Below the pieces are notes generated by a model. It was not told the origin of the DNA. It saw only the letters and a list, made by a program, of their open reading frames with translations, and ran no database searches. Below, one piece after another: positions 16,253 through 24,605 of a DNA stretch of 64,000 nucleotides; within the stretch, counting starts at the first letter, position 1, and each line of letters opens with the position of its first letter. The position numbers were made by a program, and so were the translations under genes. Where the stretch lies: NCBI GenBank assembly GCA_965230795.1, contig OZ246020.1, positions 186,001-250,000 of the forward strand. Reading direction: 5' to 3'. The stretch is from PZPK01 sp965230795. Lineage in GTDB: Bacteria; Pseudomonadota; Gammaproteobacteria; Pseudomonadales; Oleiphilaceae.

Positions 16253-17902
16253 CTAGTTTGATGTTTGTGCTGTGTGAAAGCGCTTGATTAACTGGGCTGT
16301 TGAACTGTCGCATTCGGGATTAACGTGGTCATCTTCCAATGCCGAAGTGAGTTTGGAGCTCATAGCTTTTCCAAGCTCAACACCCCATTGGTCGAATGAA
16401 TTGACATTCCAGATCACACCCTGAACAAATACCTTGTGTTCATAAAGCGCTATAAGCGCACCCAGAGCTGCTGGAGAAAGTGTTTCGAGAACCAGCATAT
16501 TACTGGGCTGATTGCCCCGAATCACCTTATGGGGAGCCAGTGCAGTTGCCTTTTCGAGGGAGAGTCCCGCTGCGCCAAGCTCAGCCAGAACTTCCTCTAT
16601 GTTAATACCTTGCATCATCGCCTGGGCCTGGCTCAGGCAGTTGGATATTAAATGGGTATGGTGGCGCCCCACCTGATATTGGCTCTTCATTGCGACAATA
16701 AAATCTGCAGGTATCAGGCGTGTGCCCTGGTGAATCAGTTGGTGATACGCATGCTGGCCGTTGGTCCCGGCGCCGCCCCAAATGATAGCGCCACTTTGGT
16801 AATGAATCTGCTCGCCATTTTTGCTAACGGATTTACCGTTGCTTTCCATGTCCAGTTGCTGAAGGTGCGAGGGGAAATAGCGCAATGAATGTGAATAGGG
16901 CAGAATCGCGTGGGTTTCAGCGCCAAAAAAATTGTTGTACCAGACGCCAAGCAGCGCCATCAACACGGGCAGGTTATTCTTGAAGTCTGCCTGCTGAAAG
17001 TGACGATCCATATCCTGGGCACCCTGAAGCAAATCATCAAATGATTCTGGACCCAGCAGAAACATGATAGGAAGTCCTATGGCCGACCAAAGCGAGTAGC
17101 GCCCTCCTACCCAGTCCCACATCGGGAATACTCGATCAGGCGTGATCCCAAATTCTCCCGCCTTGTTTACATTGGAGCTTACAGCGAGCAAGTGCTTACT
17201 TATATCATTTTCACTGAGCCCTCGATTCTGCAGCCAATCGACAACGCCGTGTGCATTTTCCAGGGTTTCCAGTGTCGAAAACGACTTGGACTGAATCAGG
17301 AACAGACTGCGTTCCGGATCAATGGCTGCAAGTACCTCGCTTAAATCGGCGCCGTCAATATTGGCGATATATTCGACTGACAGGCCTGGAATAGCAAAAG
17401 GTTTGAGAGCCTCGGTCACAGTCTTAGGGCCGAGATAGGATCCTCCGATGCCAATACTGATGAGAGTATTGATTGATTTTCCGGAATAGCCTGTCACTTT
17501 ACCGCTATGAATCTGCTCAACGAACTCTGCCATGCGTCGTCGAGTTTGATGCACTTCTTCTACAATATTGACGCCATCAACCAAGAGAGTTTGATCCGGA
17601 CCCATGCGTAAGGCGCTATGAAGGGCCGGTCGATCCTCCGTGTTATTAATATGCTCGCCTGAAAACAGAGCTTCTATTTGCTTTCGAAGCTCAAGGGACT
17701 CTGTAAGTTTTAAAAGTAGGTTGAGCGACTCAGCAGAAATGCGATTCTTGGAATAATCTAGAAAAATATGCGGCCCCTGGACGGAGAATCGGAGGGCGCG
17801 TTCAGGGTCTTCCTGAAACAGCGCGCGCATATGTGTTTGATTTATTGTGTTGTAGTGTGTCGTTAGTTCTTTAACGATGGCGGATGCACGGCTACTGAAC
17901 AT
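16253..17902 (-). CDS. pgi: Glucose-6-phosphate isomerase
   Basis: A 549-residue glycolytic/gluconeogenic isomerase of the usual bacterial length. Signatures: ISIGIGGSYLGPKTVTEA, with GIGGSYLGP as the phosphate-binding part, MWDWVGGRYSLWSAIGLP, and the C-terminal GVELGKAMSSKL. It is the last gene of the minus-strand run pcnB-folK-panB-panC-pgi and is convergent with folB-folK. The 56-base gap to panC has no room for panD, which sits there in Pseudomonas. Confidence 0.96.
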   Translation of the reverse strand: MFSSRASAIVKELTTHYNTINQTHMRALFQEDPERALRFSVQGPHIFLDYSKNRISAESLNLLLKLTESLELRKQIEALFSGEHINNTEDRPALHSALRMGPDQTLLVDGVNIVEEVHQTRRRMAEFVEQIHSGKVTGYSGKSINTLISIGIGGSYLGPKTVTEALKPFAIPGLSVEYIANIDGADLSEVLAAIDPERSLFLIQSKSFSTLETLENAHGVVDWLQNRGLSENDISKHLLAVSSNVNKAGEFGITPDRVFPMWDWVGGRYSLWSAIGLPIMFLLGPESFDDLLQGAQDMDRHFQQADFKNNLPVLMALLGVWYNNFFGAETHAILPYSHSLRYFPSHLQQLDMESNGKSVSKNGEQIHYQSGAIIWGGAGTNGQHAYHQLIHQGTRLIPADFIVAMKSQYQVGRHHTHLISNCLSQAQAMMQGINIEEVLAELGAAGLSLEKATALAPHKVIRGNQPSNMLVLETLSPAALGALIALYEHKVFVQGVIWNVNSFDQWGVELGKAMSSKLTSALEDDHVNPECDSSTAQLIKRFHTAQTSN

Positions 17903-17958
17903 AGTTTCAATCGTCTCCCTGAATACTGGTATCGTTCAAGCGCAGTGCATTCAGGCCC

Positions 17959-18816
17959 TTATGCACTGCGCAGATCAATTTCGATGTTATCAATCAAGCG
18001 AGTGCTTCCCAGCCATACCGCAACAAGAACGACCAGATAATCATCGTCATTTTTTGCCGGTTCCAGCGTATCGCCGTTAGCGATTTGTGCATAGTCTATT
18101 CTAAAGCCCGCTTGACTTAGGTCTTTCTGCAAGCGCTGTTCCAAGCCTGAAATATCCTTTGAGCCATTGCGTAGCTCATCACCAATGTGTTTCAAACATG
18201 TGTATATCTGAGCAGCTTGTTGTTTTTCCGATTCCGAGAGATAACCATTTCGGGAACTTCGGGCCAGGCCACTGGCCTCCCGCGAGGTGGGCTCCCCGAT
18301 AATCTCAATGGGAAAGCAGAGGTCGCGCACCATTTTTCGGATAACCGCGAGCTGTTGAAAGTCCTTTTGACCGAAGACAGCGACGTCGGGCTGCACCATA
18401 TTGAAGAGTTTGCTAACCACTGTAGCAACGCCTTCGAAATGACCGGGTCGACTGGCACCACAAAAATGCGCACTAACCTGGGGCACGTGAATGCGGGTTT
18501 CTTCTGCTAATCCATTTGGATACACCTCATTAACGCTGGGCGCAAACAAGGCATTGCAGCCTCGTGCCTTCAAACCCTCACTATCTGCCTGAAGAGTGCG
18601 GGGATAGGCATCAAGATCCTCGTTTTCACCAAATTGCATGGGATTGACGAAGATACTGCTAACGACGAAATCTGAATGTCGCCTGGCACTGTCAATCAGG
18701 GACAAATGACCTTCATGGAGGTTACCCATGGTTGGCACAAAACCGATACGGAGACCTTGCTGTCGTTTTTCGCCAAGAAGAGCACGAAGATCGTCTATGG
18801 TATGAAGGGTTTCCAT
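17959..18816 (-). CDS. panC: Pantothenate synthetase
   Basis: A 285-residue ATP-dependent ligase joining pantoate and beta-alanine. The nucleotidyltransferase motif is FVPTMGNLHEGHLSLIDSAR (HxGH type). Also visible are SIFVNPMQFGENEDLDAYPR and the second ATP motif SSRNGYLS. It starts 4 bases after the panB stop, so it is coupled to panB. Its second substrate, beta-alanine, probably comes from PanP (46669-48330). Confidence 0.95.
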   Translation of the reverse strand: METLHTIDDLRALLGEKRQQGLRIGFVPTMGNLHEGHLSLIDSARRHSDFVVSSIFVNPMQFGENEDLDAYPRTLQADSEGLKARGCNALFAPSVNEVYPNGLAEETRIHVPQVSAHFCGASRPGHFEGVATVVSKLFNMVQPDVAVFGQKDFQQLAVIRKMVRDLCFPIEIIGEPTSREASGLARSSRNGYLSESEKQQAAQIYTCLKHIGDELRNGSKDISGLEQRLQKDLSQAGFRIDYAQIANGDTLEPAKNDDDYLVVLVAVWLGSTRLIDNIEIDLRSA

Positions 18817-18820
18817 TGGA

Positions 18821-19615
18821 CTATCCTGAAAAGCTATGTTCGGGCCCGGGAAATTGACCCGACTTTACGTCTCGATCATATAATTCGAAGGCTTGCTGAA
18901 TCGACTTGGCCTCAGCCATGAAGTTTTTAACAAATTTGGGTTTGTGGCCACCGCTAACACCCAACAGATCATGCATGACCAGAACTTGACCATCGGTTAC
19001 ATTGCCAGCGCCGATGCCGATTACAGGAATCTTCACCTTCTTGGTAACCAGCTCTGCGAGCGATGTGGGTACGCACTCAAGAAGGATAATATCGGCCCCG
19101 GCTTTTTCCAGCTCTTTGGCTGCATTGATCATGGCGTTTGCTTTTTCTGCTTCTTTACCCTGAACCTTGTAGCCACCGAGCTTATTGACTGACTGTGGCG
19201 TCAGACCCAAATGGGCGCAAACCGGAATGCCTCGGTCACTCAGAGCTTCTATGGATTCGGCCAGCCATTCGCCACCTTCCAGTTTTACAATATGTGCACC
19301 TGCCTGCATCAGTCGACCGGCATTATCCAGGGTACTCGCAACGGTATTGTTCGACATGAAAGGCATGTCTGCCATAATTAGTGCGCCCTGCGTTCCGTTC
19401 TTGACGCATCGGGTGTGATATACCATGTCATTCATGGAAACAGGGAGTGTACTGTCCTGACCTTGAAGCACCATGCCCAGTGAATCGCCTACCAAAAGCA
19501 CATCTATACCCGCCGCACAGGCTATCCCTGCGAAGGTCGCATCATATGCGGTGACACATGAAAATTTCTGGCCTTCGAGCTTTTTCGATTTAAGACTTTG
19601 CGTTGTAACGCCCAT
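18821..19615 (-). CDS. panB: Ketopantoate hydroxymethyltransferase
   Basis: A 264-residue TIM-barrel enzyme that adds a hydroxymethyl group from methylene-THF to alpha-ketoisovalerate. Motifs: SCVTAYDATFAGIACAAGID, LLVGDSLGMVLQG (Mg-binding Asp) and GIGAGNVTDGQVLVMHDLLG, where GIGAG is the core. Between folK and panC in the operon, it ties the folate-dependent C1 supply to pantothenate synthesis. Confidence 0.96.
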   Translation of the reverse strand: MGVTTQSLKSKKLEGQKFSCVTAYDATFAGIACAAGIDVLLVGDSLGMVLQGQDSTLPVSMNDMVYHTRCVKNGTQGALIMADMPFMSNNTVASTLDNAGRLMQAGAHIVKLEGGEWLAESIEALSDRGIPVCAHLGLTPQSVNKLGGYKVQGKEAEKANAMINAAKELEKAGADIILLECVPTSLAELVTKKVKIPVIGIGAGNVTDGQVLVMHDLLGVSGGHKPKFVKNFMAEAKSIQQAFELYDRDVKSGQFPGPEHSFSG

Positions 19616-19689
19616 ATTAGCTTTCCTAATTCAAGGTGAAGTGCGATAGCAAGGTTAGCGGTAAGGCTGCTTGCTGACAAGCGGCTGAG

Positions 19690-20163
19690 TCAGCGAACGG
19701 GAAGGATAAACTGTTTCGAGTTATTGCGGTGGTTCTCAAGTTTACTGCCATCAGGAAGCAGCCAGTCTGGAACAATTTCGAGTGTCGGGATGACAACGAA
19801 ATCTCGTTGCAGTGCATAGGGATGCGGGATGTTCAACCTGGGATGATCCATCTGCAGTTGACCATAGAAAATGATATCCATATCAATACTGCGTTCACCC
19901 CAACGTCTGGTTTTTACGCGGCCTTGTGTTGCTTCGATATGTTGCAAGGCGTCCAGCAAATCGAGAGGTTGAAGTTGGGTATCTATCAGCGCAGAGGCAT
20001 TCACAAAATCAGGTTGATCCTGTGGTCCCTGTGGTCTGCTTCGGTAGAATCCGGATTGTCTGATTAAAACCGTTTTTTCTAACTCCGAAAGCGACTCCAG
20101 AGCCAGACAAACCTGTTTAACAGGATCATCGAGATTGCTGCCTAAACCAACAATACAGTGCAT
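19690..20163 (-). CDS. folK: HPPK, 6-hydroxymethyl-dihydropterin pyrophosphokinase (copy next to pcnB)
   Basis: A 157-residue HPPK with the canonical sequence: CIVGLGSNLDDPVKQV, FYRSRPQGPQDQPDFVNA and RRWGERSIDMDIIFYG. This is the classical pcnB-folK-panB arrangement, so this copy is probably the main FolK. The other one at 15698-16225 is more divergent in the catalytic loop. It starts 5 bases after the pcnB stop. Confidence 0.94.
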   Translation of the reverse strand: MHCIVGLGSNLDDPVKQVCLALESLSELEKTVLIRQSGFYRSRPQGPQDQPDFVNASALIDTQLQPLDLLDALQHIEATQGRVKTRRWGERSIDMDIIFYGQLQMDHPRLNIPHPYALQRDFVVIPTLEIVPDWLLPDGSKLENHRNNSKQFILPVR

Positions 20164-20168
20164 GACTA

Positions 20169-21473
20169 TTATTGAGGACCGGGTCGACGACGTCTGGAAC
20201 GCGGACTTTGAAGCCCGCTTCGGTTTGGCTTTGAGTGGGATTTAACTGGAGCTGGATTGTCTTTTTGAAATTGAGTCCACCAGCCACCTAAACCGTTGAG
20301 TTGCTCGCCTGACTGTTCGCGTAAAAGCAGAAAATCATAGGCGGCACGGAAACGAGGTTGCTGCACCAATTGTTTGGGGCCGCGTCCACGAGTCTTGCTG
20401 AGTCGAATCTGGTATTCCCAAATCTCTTTCATCATCAAACTGAAACGTTTGGGAATAGATATGTGTTTTAACTGTTCTTGCAGGGTATGCGAGTAGGCTT
20501 GTTGAAGCGCGGGAAAGCTCGGAACGTTGTTGCTTTCAATATGCTTCCAGCGACGATGGACTTCCGGCCATAGTAATGCTGCATACAAAAAAGCCGGCGT
20601 GACGGGTTTTTCCTGTTGAATACGCTTGTCGGTGTTGCTCAGGGCGTTCTCAATAAATTCTTTATAATAGTCAGCATCCGGATTGCGATTTAAGGTGTGA
20701 TCAACTGCTGGAAAGAGGGTGACAAACAAGTCGTAGTGACGGAGTTGTCTGAACGTAGTGCAGGCGGAACCGGATAAAAACAGCTTTAATACTTCGTCAA
20801 ACAAGCGGGCAGGGGCGACATTGTTCAGCAGAGGTGCCAGTGGTCGAATGGTATTGGCTGCATCTTCGGCCAAATCAAAATCAAGTTTCGACGCGAAGCG
20901 AATCGCTCGCAACATACGAACGGGATCCTCCCGGTAGCGTGCTTCCGGTTCGCCAATCAGTCTGAGGGTACGGGATTCTATGTCCTGAAGGCCGCCAACA
21001 TAATCGTATATGCAAAAATCTTTTGGACTGTAATACAGGGCATTGGCAGTGAAGTCCCTTCTGGCAGCATCTTCTTCAATTGAGCCGTAGACGTTGTCCC
21101 GCAGTAACATGCCATGCTCGCTTTCTTTTTGGTGGGTGTCTGAAATGGGATCTTCGGATTCGGCTTTCCCGCGAAATGTAGCGACTTCAATCATTTCGCG
21201 GCCAAACAAAATATGTACGAGTTTGAAGCGCCGGCCAATCAACCGTGAGTTTTTAAATAAGGCGTGAACTTCTTCAGGATGAGCGCTGGTCGCGATATCA
21301 AAGTCCTTTGGGGCCTGTCCCAATAAAATATCTCGTACGCCACCACCAACCAGATAAGCCTCATGGCCGCTGATATTCAAGCGATGGATAACCTTCAACG
21401 CATTGTCGCTAATAAGTTTACGGGATACCGGATGCTGATCTCTTGGGATCACGACGGGATACATGTCAGTCAT
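20169..21473 (-). CDS. pcnB: Poly(A) polymerase I
   Basis: A 434-residue nucleotidyltransferase that adds poly(A) tails to RNA, promoting decay. The catalytic head is YLVGGGVRDILLGQAPKDFD (GG-x9-11-DxD type), followed by RRFKLVHI and RRDFTANALYY. The C-terminus is Arg/Lys-rich (SPRSRRRRPGPQ), as expected for an RNA-binding tail. It is the first gene of the pcnB-folK-panB-panC-pgi run and lies 128 bases downstream of the putative CrcZ-like RNA, the same relative position as in Pseudomonas. Confidence 0.95.
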   Translation of the reverse strand: MTDMYPVVIPRDQHPVSRKLISDNALKVIHRLNISGHEAYLVGGGVRDILLGQAPKDFDIATSAHPEEVHALFKNSRLIGRRFKLVHILFGREMIEVATFRGKAESEDPISDTHQKESEHGMLLRDNVYGSIEEDAARRDFTANALYYSPKDFCIYDYVGGLQDIESRTLRLIGEPEARYREDPVRMLRAIRFASKLDFDLAEDAANTIRPLAPLLNNVAPARLFDEVLKLFLSGSACTTFRQLRHYDLFVTLFPAVDHTLNRNPDADYYKEFIENALSNTDKRIQQEKPVTPAFLYAALLWPEVHRRWKHIESNNVPSFPALQQAYSHTLQEQLKHISIPKRFSLMMKEIWEYQIRLSKTRGRGPKQLVQQPRFRAAYDFLLLREQSGEQLNGLGGWWTQFQKDNPAPVKSHSKPNRSGLQSPRSRRRRPGPQ

Positions 21474-21600
21474 TTCAGGATGTGTGGTTGGCCATGATTA
21501 GGTGAGGGAACTCTTCTCCCGTAGCACTGTGACTTACTACCTGGAGGGCGCGAGTTTAACGCGTTCAGTGATTGAACACCACGTTGGAGAAAATGACTTT

Positions 21601-21643
21601 GCATGAAAAGACCAAAAGCACTCCGTTTCTGATCTTTTCATGC
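21601..21643 (-). terminator. Stem-loop at the likely 3' end of the CrcZ-like RNA
   Basis: Inverted repeat GCATGAAAAGA / TCTTTTCATGC, 11 bp perfect, with a 21-base loop. On the minus strand it is followed by AAAGTCATTTTCTCC, which is only moderately T-rich, so it may be a processing or stabilising hairpin rather than a strong terminator. It lies 128 bases before pcnB. Confidence 0.45.
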
Positions 21644-21979
21644 TCAAGAGAGCAAGACCGTCATTTATTGTTATTGTGGATCCTTGTCTATACCAAATGC
21701 AGCGGCTAGGCCGATGCCTGCAAACGGACTACTTTGAACACTCAGAGCGGAATGTTTGACGAAAGCGTTGTGTTAAAAACCGTCGCTACATTTTTGTAGT
21801 TCTTATTGGTTATTAACACCACTCAAGCCAAGTGGTCTGCCGCTAAAAAGCCAGGCGTTCAAAATAATCAGTTCGCCCCGCGTTTTTTATTTTTATTTGA
21901 GCGGTTTTCAGCTGTAACCAACTTCTGTTTTTATTTTTGTTTTTATATCTACAGCTATCTTTTCTTGTTGTTATTACGT
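21601..21979 (-). ncRNA. crcZ: CrcZ-like small RNA (putative)
   Basis: A predicted minus-strand RNA of about 380 bases in the cbrB-pcnB gap. The 5' end is inferred about 12 bases after a sigma-54 promoter (GC at 21991-21990). It carries A-rich motifs fitting AANAANAA: AATAACAACAAGAA (about 21976-21963), AAAAACAAAAATAAAAAC (about 21945-21927), AAATAAAAATAAAAAA (about 21898-21883) and AATAACAATAAA (about 21675-21663), plus a weaker AATAACCAATAAGAA near 21815. CrcZ/CrcY RNAs use such repeats to titrate Hfq/Crc. Gene position, promoter class, upstream sites and motif content all agree with crcZ. The 3' end is a guess. No convincing ORF covers it. Confidence 0.72.
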
Positions 21980-21988
21980 TTCCTAGTT

Positions 21989-22005
21989 AGCTAAGCCTGT
22001 ACCAG
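21989..22005 (-). promoter_or_regulatory. Sigma-54 promoter of the CrcZ-like RNA
   Basis: Minus-strand CTGGTACAGGCTTAGCT matches the sigma-54 consensus TGGCAC-N5-TTGCW at all but two positions. It has the required GG (22003-22002) and GC (21991-21990) separated by exactly 10 bases. CbrB, encoded just upstream, has an intact GAFTGA loop and is therefore a sigma-54 activator. Confidence 0.75.
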
Positions 22006-22103
22006 GTAGAAAAAAAATCATATAGATCAGTTGATTACCTATTTGCTTTACGCCCTTTGGACTATCATGGCTAACAATAATCTTTCGAAGGTATGAAAGA
22101 TGT

Positions 22104-22155
22104 GTAACATCGTTTCGGATGGTAACACCAGGTAACAAAAATCGGCAAGGTAACG
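22104..22155 (-). promoter_or_regulatory. Upstream activating sequence with four TGTTAC-type sites, probable CbrB binding
   Basis: Four same-orientation cores: GTAACA at 22104-22109, 22122-22127 and 22132-22137, and GTAACG at 22150-22155. On the minus strand they read TGTTAC three times and CGTTAC once. The starts are spaced 18, 10 and 18 bp. They lie roughly 125-177 bases upstream of the predicted start, the normal range for sigma-54 enhancers. TGTTAC is the core I recall for CbrB sites in Pseudomonas crcZ. Confidence 0.7.
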
Positions 22156-22229
22156 TATCCCATAGAATGGGATGCTTCGAACAGAATGCTGGAAGTGTGA
22201 GGGAACTCACATATTGGGGAGGGTTGGGC

Positions 22230-23609
22230 TTAGGAATTTCGTTTTCTGGGAATACCGAGTTTCTGCCTTCTCTCCCAAAGGCTTTTTCGACTGATGCCAA
22301 GCCGTTGTGCAAGTTCGGTTTCACTCATGCGGCTTTCGTTTTCAAGGACAAATTGTTGAAAGTAGTCTTCCATGGACAATGATTTCGCCGGCTGGTTAAT
22401 CTGGTAACCGGGATTCGGCTGATTTGGAGCAATCAGTCCTTGTGGAATATTGATGTCGTCGACTTCAGACTCGATATCCAGGAGATCAGCTGTAATCAGA
22501 TTTTGTTCACATAAAATAGTGCCACGTTCAATGGCGTTTTCCAGCTCCCGAACGTTGCCCGGCCAATGATAGTCTTTGATTGCCCTCAGCGCATCGTCGC
22601 TGAACTGTACGGGTCCGATCCCCATTTTTTTACAGCATTTCTTTAACAGGGTTTCTGCCAGTCCGAGAATGTCGGCGCCTCTTTCCCTCAGTGGTGGAAG
22701 CTTCAACTGCACAACATTAAGACGGTAATAGAGATCTTCACGGAACTGGCCTGTTCGTGACAGGGCTTTTAGATTGCGGTGGGTGGCGGCAATCAGACGA
22801 ACGTCAACCTGCCTGGACTGGGTTGAACCAACGCGCCGTATTTCTCCCTCCTGTAGCACGCGCAACAAGCGCGCTTGTGCCTCCAGAGGCAGTTCGCCAA
22901 TTTCGTCGAGAAATAATGTGCCGCCATCTGCAGCCTCAATCAGACCATTGCGCGCACTGACCGCGCCTGTAAAGGCGCCTTTCTCGTGGCCGAACAGTTC
23001 GGACTCGATCAGGGATTCAGGAATGGCTGCGCAGTTTATGCACACATATTCCTGGTTTTTCCGTTGGCTGAGTTTATGAATTGCTCTGGCGGCAAGTTCT
23101 TTGCCGCTCCCGGTTTCTCCCTGAATCAGGACTGTTGCTTCGGTGGGCGCCACCTTCTTCATCAATTTGAATACCTTCTTCATGGCTTGGCATTTGCCAT
23201 AAATAAGGTCGCCTATTTCCTGCTCGCTGCGTTTTTTACCAATATCTGTTATTGAGCCAGGCTCTTTGGCAAGAATATTCCCGACGATTTCCACAATATC
23301 ATCATGGTCGAAGGGCTTTGCGATGTAGTCGACCGCTCCCAGTTTCATTGCGTCTACTGCAGATCGCAAACTGGCGTAGCTGGTCATAACCAGTACGGGA
23401 ACCCCCTGGGCCAGTTGAATAATGTCAGTTCCTGGCTGACCGGGTAAACGCAAATCTGTGATGATCAGATTGAACGTGGGTAGTGCGAAGTTTTCCGTGG
23501 CTTCGCTAATTGAGTTTGCTGTCTCAACTTGAAATGCATTCGCTTCAAGAACTTCTTTAAGATTGGACCGATTGGCCGACTCATCTTCGATGACAAGAAT
23601 TCGATGCAT
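22230..23609 (-). CDS. cbrB: CbrB, sigma-54-dependent response regulator
   Basis: A 459-residue NtrC-family regulator. The receiver domain (residues 1-120) has the phospho-acceptor Asp52 in IITDLRLPG and the Lys in DYIAKPFDHD. The AAA domain has GETGSGKE, GAFTGA and LFLDEIGELP. The Fis-type DNA-binding end is LAQRLGISRKSLWERRQKLG. Sequence and position fit CbrB, which activates crcZ and amino-acid/carbon catabolism. I use ATG 23609 (MHRILVIED); an upstream start at 23624 adds five residues. cbrA is not next to it: only 87 bases separate it from gluQ. Confidence 0.9.
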   Translation of the reverse strand: MHRILVIEDESANRSNLKEVLEANAFQVETANSISEATENFALPTFNLIITDLRLPGQPGTDIIQLAQGVPVLVMTSYASLRSAVDAMKLGAVDYIAKPFDHDDIVEIVGNILAKEPGSITDIGKKRSEQEIGDLIYGKCQAMKKVFKLMKKVAPTEATVLIQGETGSGKELAARAIHKLSQRKNQEYVCINCAAIPESLIESELFGHEKGAFTGAVSARNGLIEAADGGTLFLDEIGELPLEAQARLLRVLQEGEIRRVGSTQSRQVDVRLIAATHRNLKALSRTGQFREDLYYRLNVVQLKLPPLRERGADILGLAETLLKKCCKKMGIGPVQFSDDALRAIKDYHWPGNVRELENAIERGTILCEQNLITADLLDIESEVDDINIPQGLIAPNQPNPGYQINQPAKSLSMEDYFQQFVLENESRMSETELAQRLGISRKSLWERRQKLGIPRKRNS

Positions 23610-23696
23610 TTCCCGCTCAAACAAAAGGCAAATAAATGAAGGATGGATATCGCTTGCTTCGAACGATAATAACGAACTCTGACTGGTATTGGCCAG

Positions 23697-24575
23697 TCAC
23701 AGGGCAAAACTGTCTTCAATAATGGGCAGTGGTTGATGTAATCGTGAATCAGTCCAGTTTTGTATCATAAAGCGCAGCATTTCTTCGACTTTTGTGATCT
23801 TGTGATCAACGGGCATATTTAGCAGTGTCGCAATGCAAATAAGGTTGTCGAGGGGGTTACGATTATCGACAGGGGTAGCAAAGCTTTGTTTACTCAATTT
23901 CTGACCACTTTGATCGACGATCAAAGGGAAATGGGCAAAGCGCGGAGGCTTGCCATCGAGATCCTGGTATAACGCCAACTGTACGGGGGTACTATCGAGC
24001 AGATCAATGCCCCTGACCACATCTGTGATGCCCTGGGCAATATCGTCAACCACAACCGCCAGCTGATAGGCATACAAGCCATCCTTGCGTTTGAGTACGA
24101 CGTCTTCATTTTGCATCAAAGTTTGCTTTCCCATGAATCGGTCTGGCCAGCTGAAATACTGATTTTTACTGCGATAACGCAGGGCGCATTTAAGAGACTG
24201 GGTGTTGCCCGCGAGGCATTCGGGAGTGTGGATGCCATGCCGATCCTGCAACTGCTTGCGACTACAAGGGCAAGGGTAAATCAGGCCTTTTTCATAAAGT
24301 TTGGATAAGGCCTTTTCATAGGCCTGACTGCGTTTCGACTGGCTCAGGATGGCATCGTCCGATTTAAGACCATGAAGGTTCAGGGTTTCCAAAATGGAAG
24401 CGCGTGCGGCAGGAGGTTCCCTTGGTGGATCCAGATCTTCAATCCTGACGATCCAGCGGCCATGATGTACTTTTGCGTCGATATAACTGACGATGGCTGC
24501 AAACAGTGAGCCCAAATGCAAAGGGCCGGTGGGAGAGGGAGCGAATCGACCTGTATAGGGGGTCATTGGCTTCAA
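23697..24575 (-). CDS. gluQ: Glutamyl-Q tRNA(Asp) synthetase
   Basis: A 292-residue catalytic-core paralogue of GluRS that attaches glutamate to queuosine of tRNA(Asp). The class I motif is APSPTGPLHLGSL, and the KMSKS equivalent is KLSKQ. The zinc-site cysteines appear in YPCPCSRKQL and PECLAG. It lacks the anticodon-binding domain, as expected. It follows dksA by 30 bases, the common gammaproteobacterial pair. Confidence 0.94.
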   Translation of the reverse strand: MKPMTPYTGRFAPSPTGPLHLGSLFAAIVSYIDAKVHHGRWIVRIEDLDPPREPPAARASILETLNLHGLKSDDAILSQSKRSQAYEKALSKLYEKGLIYPCPCSRKQLQDRHGIHTPECLAGNTQSLKCALRYRSKNQYFSWPDRFMGKQTLMQNEDVVLKRKDGLYAYQLAVVVDDIAQGITDVVRGIDLLDSTPVQLALYQDLDGKPPRFAHFPLIVDQSGQKLSKQSFATPVDNRNPLDNLICIATLLNMPVDHKITKVEEMLRFMIQNWTDSRLHQPLPIIEDSFAL

Positions 24576-24605
24576 AGTAAAGCGGGGGTGAATCCCCCCG
24601 ACTAA

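Noticed and set aside
21806..21994. Plus-strand ORF of 62 residues in the cbrB-pcnB gap
   Set aside because: TTG start, no ribosome site, Phe/Leu/Tyr-rich product that only reflects the T-rich complement of the A-rich RNA motifs.
21983..22324. Minus-strand ORF of 113 residues overlapping the cbrB end
   Set aside because: It overlaps cbrB in another frame, runs through the activating sites and promoter, and resembles no family.
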